Of a stretch of 9,355 bases of DNA, positions 6,234-9,355 are shown piece after piece. The stretch is from positions 2,311 through 11,665 of the forward strand of contig JAQSCR010000330.1 in NCBI GenBank assembly GCA_029945495.1, given 5' to 3'. The translations under genes were made by a program, and so were the position numbers. How positions within the stretch are numbered: the first letter of the stretch is position 1; each line of letters starts with the position of its first letter. This DNA comes from Pseudolabrys sp. (lineage in GTDB: Bacteria; Pseudomonadota; Alphaproteobacteria; Rhizobiales; Xanthobacteraceae). Below the pieces are notes generated by a model. It saw only the letters and a program-made list of their open reading frames with translations. It did not search any database and was not told the DNA's origin.

Positions 6234-7541
6234 ATGCCCCGCCATCTCAAGCGCGGAATGGACGCCGGCGCGATCGAAGAAGCCGACGCCAAGGTGCGCC
6301 AGACTGTGGACAGCATTCTCGCCGAGGTGAAGGCGAAGGGCGATCAGGCGATCCGCGACCTGTCGAAGAAATTCGACAAGTGGGAGCCGAACGATTTCAA
6401 GCTGTCGCCGCAGGATATCGAGCGCGCCATCGCGCAGGTGCCCAAGCGCGATCTCGACGACATCAGATTTGCACAGGCGCAGGTGCGCAACTTCGCGCAG
6501 AAGCAGCGCGACAGCATGCACGACATCGAGGTCGAGACCCTGCCCGGCATCGTGCTCGGCCACAAACATATCCCGGTCAACGCCATCGGCTGCTACGTGC
6601 CGGGCGGGCGCTATCCGATGGTGGCCTCGGCGCATATGTCGATCGTCACCGCCAAGGTCGCCGGCGTGAAGCGCATCATCGCCTGCGCGCCGCCGTTCAA
6701 GGGCGGGCCGCATCCGGCCATCGTCGCCGCCATGCATTTCGGCGGCGCCGACGATATCTATGTGCTCGGCGGCGTGCAGGCCGTCGCCGCCATGGCGCTC
6801 GGCACCGAGACGATTGCCCCGGTCGACATGATCGTCGGCCCCGGCAACGCCTATGTGGCGGAAGCCAAGCGGCAGTTGTTCGGCCGCGTCGGTATCGACC
6901 TGCTCGCCGGCCCGACCGAGACCCTGATCATCGCCGATGAATCGGTCGACGGTGAAATCTGCGCCACCGATCTGCTGGGCCAGGCCGAGCACGGCCCAAC
7001 CTCGCCGGCCGTGCTGATCACCAATTCCGAGAAGCTGGCGCGCGAGACGATAGCCGAAGTCGAACGCCTGCTGACCATCCTGCCGACCGCCGACGCCGCC
7101 TCGCAAGCATGGAAGGACTACGGCGAGGTGATCGTCTGCGACAGCTATGAGGAAATGGTCAGCGAGGCCGACCGCGTCGCCTCCGAGCATGTGCAGGTGA
7201 TGACGCGCGATCCCGACTACTTTCTCGCCAACATGAAGAACTACGGTGCGCTGTTTTTAGGTCCCCGCACCAACGTCGCCTATGGCGACAAGGTGATCGG
7301 CACCAACCACACGCTGCCGACCAAGAAGAACGCGCGCTTCACCGGCGGGCTGTGGGTGGGCAAATTCCTCAAGACCTGCACCTACCAGAAGGTGCTGACC
7401 GACCAAGCCTCGGCCATGATCGGCGAAGTCTGTTCGCGGCTGTGCATGCTGGAGGGTTTCGTCGGGCACGCCGAGCAGGCCAATATCCGCGTGCGCCGGT
7501 ACGGCGGCCGCAACGTGCCCTACGGCCAGGCGGCGGAGTGA
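6234..7541 (+). CDS. Histidinol-dehydrogenase-like alcohol dehydrogenase (HpsN-like)
   Basis: This 435-residue member of the HisD superfamily would oxidise a primary alcohol through an aldehyde to a carboxylate with NAD. Visible are GCYVPGGRYP (119-128), VGPGNAYVAEAK (201-212), the LAGPTETLIIAD segment, and the catalytic pair E318-H319 in ASEHVQ. The zinc ligands match known HisD positions: Q250 and H253 (GQAEH), D352 (YGDKV) and H412 (EGFVGH). It departs from biosynthetic HisD around 369-384, where TGGLWVGKFLKTCTYQ resembles the sulfopropanediol 3-dehydrogenase (HpsN) group, which acts on dihydroxypropanesulfonate. No other histidine gene is nearby, so a catabolic role is far likelier than histidine synthesis. 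The real substrate is not established, and no sulfolactate lyase or sulfonate transporter is visible. The start has a strong SD at 6222-6227. Its last codons overlap the SDR start. Confidence 0.9.
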   Translation: MPRHLKRGMDAGAIEEADAKVRQTVDSILAEVKAKGDQAIRDLSKKFDKWEPNDFKLSPQDIERAIAQVPKRDLDDIRFAQAQVRNFAQKQRDSMHDIEVETLPGIVLGHKHIPVNAIGCYVPGGRYPMVASAHMSIVTAKVAGVKRIIACAPPFKGGPHPAIVAAMHFGGADDIYVLGGVQAVAAMALGTETIAPVDMIVGPGNAYVAEAKRQLFGRVGIDLLAGPTETLIIADESVDGEICATDLLGQAEHGPTSPAVLITNSEKLARETIAEVERLLTILPTADAASQAWKDYGEVIVCDSYEEMVSEADRVASEHVQVMTRDPDYFLANMKNYGALFLGPRTNVAYGDKVIGTNHTLPTKKNARFTGGLWVGKFLKTCTYQKVLTDQASAMIGEVCSRLCMLEGFVGHAEQANIRVRRYGGRNVPYGQAAE

Positions 7542-8308
7542 GCGTGGAACTGACCGCCACCCCCTCTTTCCGCCTCGACGGCAAACGTGCGCTGGTCACC
7601 GGCGCCGGCCGCGGCATTGGGCTGGCCGCGGCGTCAGCACTGGCCGATGCCGGCGCGCATGTGACGTTGGCTGCGCGCACCGCCTCTGAAATCGAGGAAG
7701 CCGCCGCGGCGATCCGTGCGCGCGGGCAACAGGCGGAGCCGCTGACGCTCGACATCACCGATATCGAAGCCGTGCGAAAGGCGCGGGCCGAACGCGCGCC
7801 GTTTCAGGTGCTTGTCAACAACGCCGGAATGAACCGGCCGGCGCCGCTCATCGACGTCAAGATGGAAGACTTCGACGCCATCATGGGCCTCAACGTCCGC
7901 GCCGCGTTTTTCGTGGCGCAGACGGTGGCCAAGCGCATGATCGAGGCGAAGCTGCCCGGCTCGATCATCAACATCTCGTCGCAGATGGGCCATGTCGGCG
8001 CGGCGCGGCGGACGGTCTATTGCGCGTCGAAGCACGCAATGGAAGGCTTCACCAAAGCGATGGCGATAGAGCTGGCGCCGCACAACATCCGCGTCAATTC
8101 GCTGGGCCCGACGTTTCTGGAAACGCCGATGACCAGGCCGTTCTTCGAGAACAAGGCGTTCCGCGACGAAGTGCTCGGCAAGATCAAGCTCGGCCGCCTC
8201 GGCCAGCTCGAGGAACTGACCGGCGCCATCGTCTTCCTGGCGAGCGGCGCCTCGTCGCTGATGACCGGCTCGGCGCTGGTGCTCGACGGCGGCTGGACCG
8301 CGGAGTGA
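7538..8308 (+). CDS. Canonical SDR family oxidoreductase
   Basis: This 256-residue classical short-chain dehydrogenase has a full catalytic set: N119, S148 (NISSQ), Y161 and K165 (YCASK). Cofactor motifs are TGAGRGIG (21-28), LDI (71-73), NNAG (94-97) and a C-terminal VLDGGW. R47 after the second strand (LAAR) suggests NADP(H) preference, which is an inference. The PG motif after RVN is replaced by GPTFLETPMT, a common variant among gluconate- and ketoacyl-reductase-like members. The start is GTG at 7538, overlapping the HisD-like stop as GTGA; a second GTG at 7544 would remove two residues. It probably acts on an alcohol or ketone intermediate of the same pathway, and in hps clusters SDRs likewise accompany the HisD-like enzyme. 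It is a useful reference for the tetrad-less SDR at 125-913. Confidence 0.94.
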   Translation: MSVELTATPSFRLDGKRALVTGAGRGIGLAAASALADAGAHVTLAARTASEIEEAAAAIRARGQQAEPLTLDITDIEAVRKARAERAPFQVLVNNAGMNRPAPLIDVKMEDFDAIMGLNVRAAFFVAQTVAKRMIEAKLPGSIINISSQMGHVGAARRTVYCASKHAMEGFTKAMAIELAPHNIRVNSLGPTFLETPMTRPFFENKAFRDEVLGKIKLGRLGQLEELTGAIVFLASGASSLMTGSALVLDGGWTAE

Positions 8309-8312
8309 GCTT

Positions 8313-8359
8313 GTCCCGGGCGCAGCGCGGCATGCAATGACGCGTTGCAGACCCGGGAC
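8313..8359. repeat. Long imperfect palindrome between convergent genes
   Basis: GTCCCGGG (8313-8320) pairs with CCCGGGAC (8352-8359). The stem continues inward through CGCAGCGCG (8321-8329) against CGCGTTGCAG (8341-8350), with two bulged As (8349, 8351) and one G-T pair, giving about 17 pairs around the 11-base loop 8330-8340. It starts 5 bases after the SDR stop. The site between two converging genes suits a bidirectional transcription barrier, and the form resembles REP-like elements of Bradyrhizobium-type genomes. Only one copy is visible, so family membership is inferred. Confidence 0.6.
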
Positions 8360-8380
8360 CGTCGCGCATTCGGTGATCGC

Positions 8381-8423
8381 TACGGCGCCGCATCTGCGGT
8401 GCACCACGCCGCTTCGCTCCGTA
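8381..8423. repeat. Second GC-rich palindromic module
   Basis: TACGG (8381-8385) pairs with CCGTA (8419-8423) and encloses an inner hairpin, GCGCCGCA (8385-8392) with TGCGGTGC (8395-8402), which has one G-T pair and shares G8385 with the outer stem. Together with the preceding palindrome it fills most of the 141-base gap between the SDR and the D-2-hydroxyacid dehydrogenase. No open frame with a plausible RBS is seen in the gap. Confidence 0.4.
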
Positions 8424-8449
8424 CTGCGCTGCGGCCGGGGCACGGAAAC

Positions 8450-9355
8450 TCAAAACAGCTTCTTCAATACCTGCGGATTGAGGCAACTCACCGGCGGCTT
8501 GCCGTCGATCAGTGCAATGGTGTTGTCCACCACCACATTGGCCATGCCTTCGCGCAATTCCAGGACGCCGCTGCCGAGATGCGGCGTCAGCACGACATTC
8601 GGCATCGCCACGAGGTCGGGCGACACTTGCGGCTCGTGCTCATAGACGTCGAGGCCGGCGCCGGCAATCTTCTTGTCCTTCAGCGCGCGCACCAGCGCCG
8701 CCTCGTCGATCACCGGCCCACGCGACGTATTGATGACGAACGCCGTCGGCTTCATCAATGCGAACTGGGCGTCGCTCATCAGATGGCGCGTTTGCGGCGA
8801 CAATTGCGGATGCAGCGAGACAAAATCGGCCTGCCGCAGCACGTCCTCGAAACTGCCGTAGGTGGCGCCGAATGTCCGCTCGTCTTCCGCCGGCAACCGG
8901 CGCGGATCGGAATAGATGATCTTCATGCCGAAGCCGCCGCCACGGCGGCCGACGGCCTGGCCGATACGGCCGAAACCGACGAGCCCCAGCGTCTTGCCGC
9001 TCACCGCATAGCCGGCGAGATGGTTCGACTGCGAACCCGGGTAAACACCCTGCCGGAACAGCCTGTCGCCAAGCGCGATATTGCGCGCGACCGAAAGCAG
9101 CAATCCGAACGCAATATCCGCGGTCGCGTCGGTGACGATCGCCGGGATGTTGGTGACCGGAATGCCGAGTTCGGTGGCGGCCGCAAGATCGATGCGGTCC
9201 TGCGTGATGTTCATCGATGACACCGCTTTCAGATTCGGATTGGCGGTCAGCACATCGCGGTCGACAGTGTCGTGCAACAGGCATAGCAGAATGTCAGCCC
9301 GCTTCACGCCCTCGATCAATTTTTCCTTGGGCAGGACCTTGCTCGAATCCGGATT
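8450..9355 (-). CDS. D-2-hydroxyacid dehydrogenase, N-terminus cut by window
   Basis: The visible 301 residues cover nearly all of a D-isomer-specific 2-hydroxyacid dehydrogenase (glyoxylate/hydroxypyruvate reductase-like), which interconverts 2-oxoacids and D-2-hydroxyacids with NAD(P)H. The substrate-domain part has TDATADIAFGLLLSVAR, then the Rossmann motif GFGRIG near 8980-8960. The catalytic Arg is in NTSRG (codon 8722-8720), the Glu in YEHEP and the His in TPHLGSG; all three are present. The frame stays open to the window edge, with LPKEKLIEG reading through a TTG at 9319. That TTG is therefore an internal leucine, and the real start lies beyond 9355. Family members have about 310-330 residues, so roughly 10-30 are missing. 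It converges on the operon and is not co-transcribed, so a shared pathway is only suggested by proximity. Confidence 0.93.
   Translation of the reverse strand, partial: NPDSSKVLPKEKLIEGVKRADILLCLLHDTVDRDVLTANPNLKAVSSMNITQDRIDLAAATELGIPVTNIPAIVTDATADIAFGLLLSVARNIALGDRLFRQGVYPGSQSNHLAGYAVSGKTLGLVGFGRIGQAVGRRGGGFGMKIIYSDPRRLPAEDERTFGATYGSFEDVLRQADFVSLHPQLSPQTRHLMSDAQFALMKPTAFVINTSRGPVIDEAALVRALKDKKIAGAGLDVYEHEPQVSPDLVAMPNVVLTPHLGSGVLELREGMANVVVDNTIALIDGKPPVSCLNPQVLKKLF

Noticed and set aside
5736..7190. 484-residue open frame on the minus strand
   Set aside because: It is antisense to the HIT and HisD-like genes, with no domain signature. It is explained by GC codon bias.
6234..7541. Biosynthetic hisD
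   Set aside because: There are no other histidine genes nearby, and the 369-384 segment and neighbours indicate the HpsN-like side of the superfamily.
7634..8443. 269-residue open frame on the minus strand
   Set aside because: It is antisense to the canonical SDR with intact catalytic residues and starts inside the palindromic gap. No motif is seen.
9317..9319. TTG at 9319 as start of the D-2-hydroxyacid dehydrogenase
   Set aside because: The frame continues upstream to the window edge with family-like sequence (LPKEKLIEG), so this codon is an internal leucine and the gene is simply cut off.
1..9355. CRISPR arrays, insertion sequences, tRNA genes
   Set aside because: No spaced direct repeats, transposase motifs or cloverleaf-like sequences were seen on either strand; the palindromes at both flanks are not array-like.

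Overview
This is a GC-rich, gene-dense bacterial window. The base composition, the 4-base ATGA/GTGA gene overlaps and the GC-rich palindromic intergenic elements suggest an alphaproteobacterium, probably of the Hyphomicrobiales (Bradyrhizobium/Rhodopseudomonas/Xanthobacteraceae-like). The taxon is an inference from style. No rRNA, tRNA, CRISPR array, transposase or phage gene is visible.

Layout: positions 1-124 hold no gene, only a G-run cluster and nested inverted repeats. A short-chain dehydrogenase/reductase (SDR) runs leftward (125-913). A 109-base divergent intergenic region follows, with a candidate sigma70 promoter for the rightward genes, a perfect inverted repeat in that promoter's spacer and a weaker leftward -10. 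Seven rightward genes then form what looks like one operon or two adjacent ones. First are the three subunits of a molybdenum hydroxylase of the xanthine dehydrogenase/CO dehydrogenase superfamily: FAD subunit 1023-1862, 2Fe-2S subunit 1859-2368 and molybdopterin subunit 2365-4761. After a 93-base gap come a cyclase-family metal-dependent hydrolase (4855-5817), a HIT-family protein (5814-6191), a histidinol-dehydrogenase-like enzyme resembling the sulfopropanediol dehydrogenase group (6234-7541) and a canonical SDR (7538-8308). A convergent D-2-hydroxyacid dehydrogenase (8450-9355) is cut by the right edge, and the gap before it holds palindromic repeats.

The set reads as a catabolic cluster for an unidentified, perhaps heterocyclic, compound. 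The molybdenum enzyme would hydroxylate the substrate, the cyclase-type hydrolase would open a lactam, lactone or amide, and the HisD-like enzyme and dehydrogenases would oxidise alcohol intermediates. The substrate cannot be read from the sequence. The large subunit lacks the CO dehydrogenase active-site cysteine, so this is not a form I CO dehydrogenase. The strongest oddity is the leftward SDR: it keeps the nucleotide-binding fold motifs, but all four positions of the classical N-S-Y-K catalytic tetrad are replaced (K116, G143, G156, N160).
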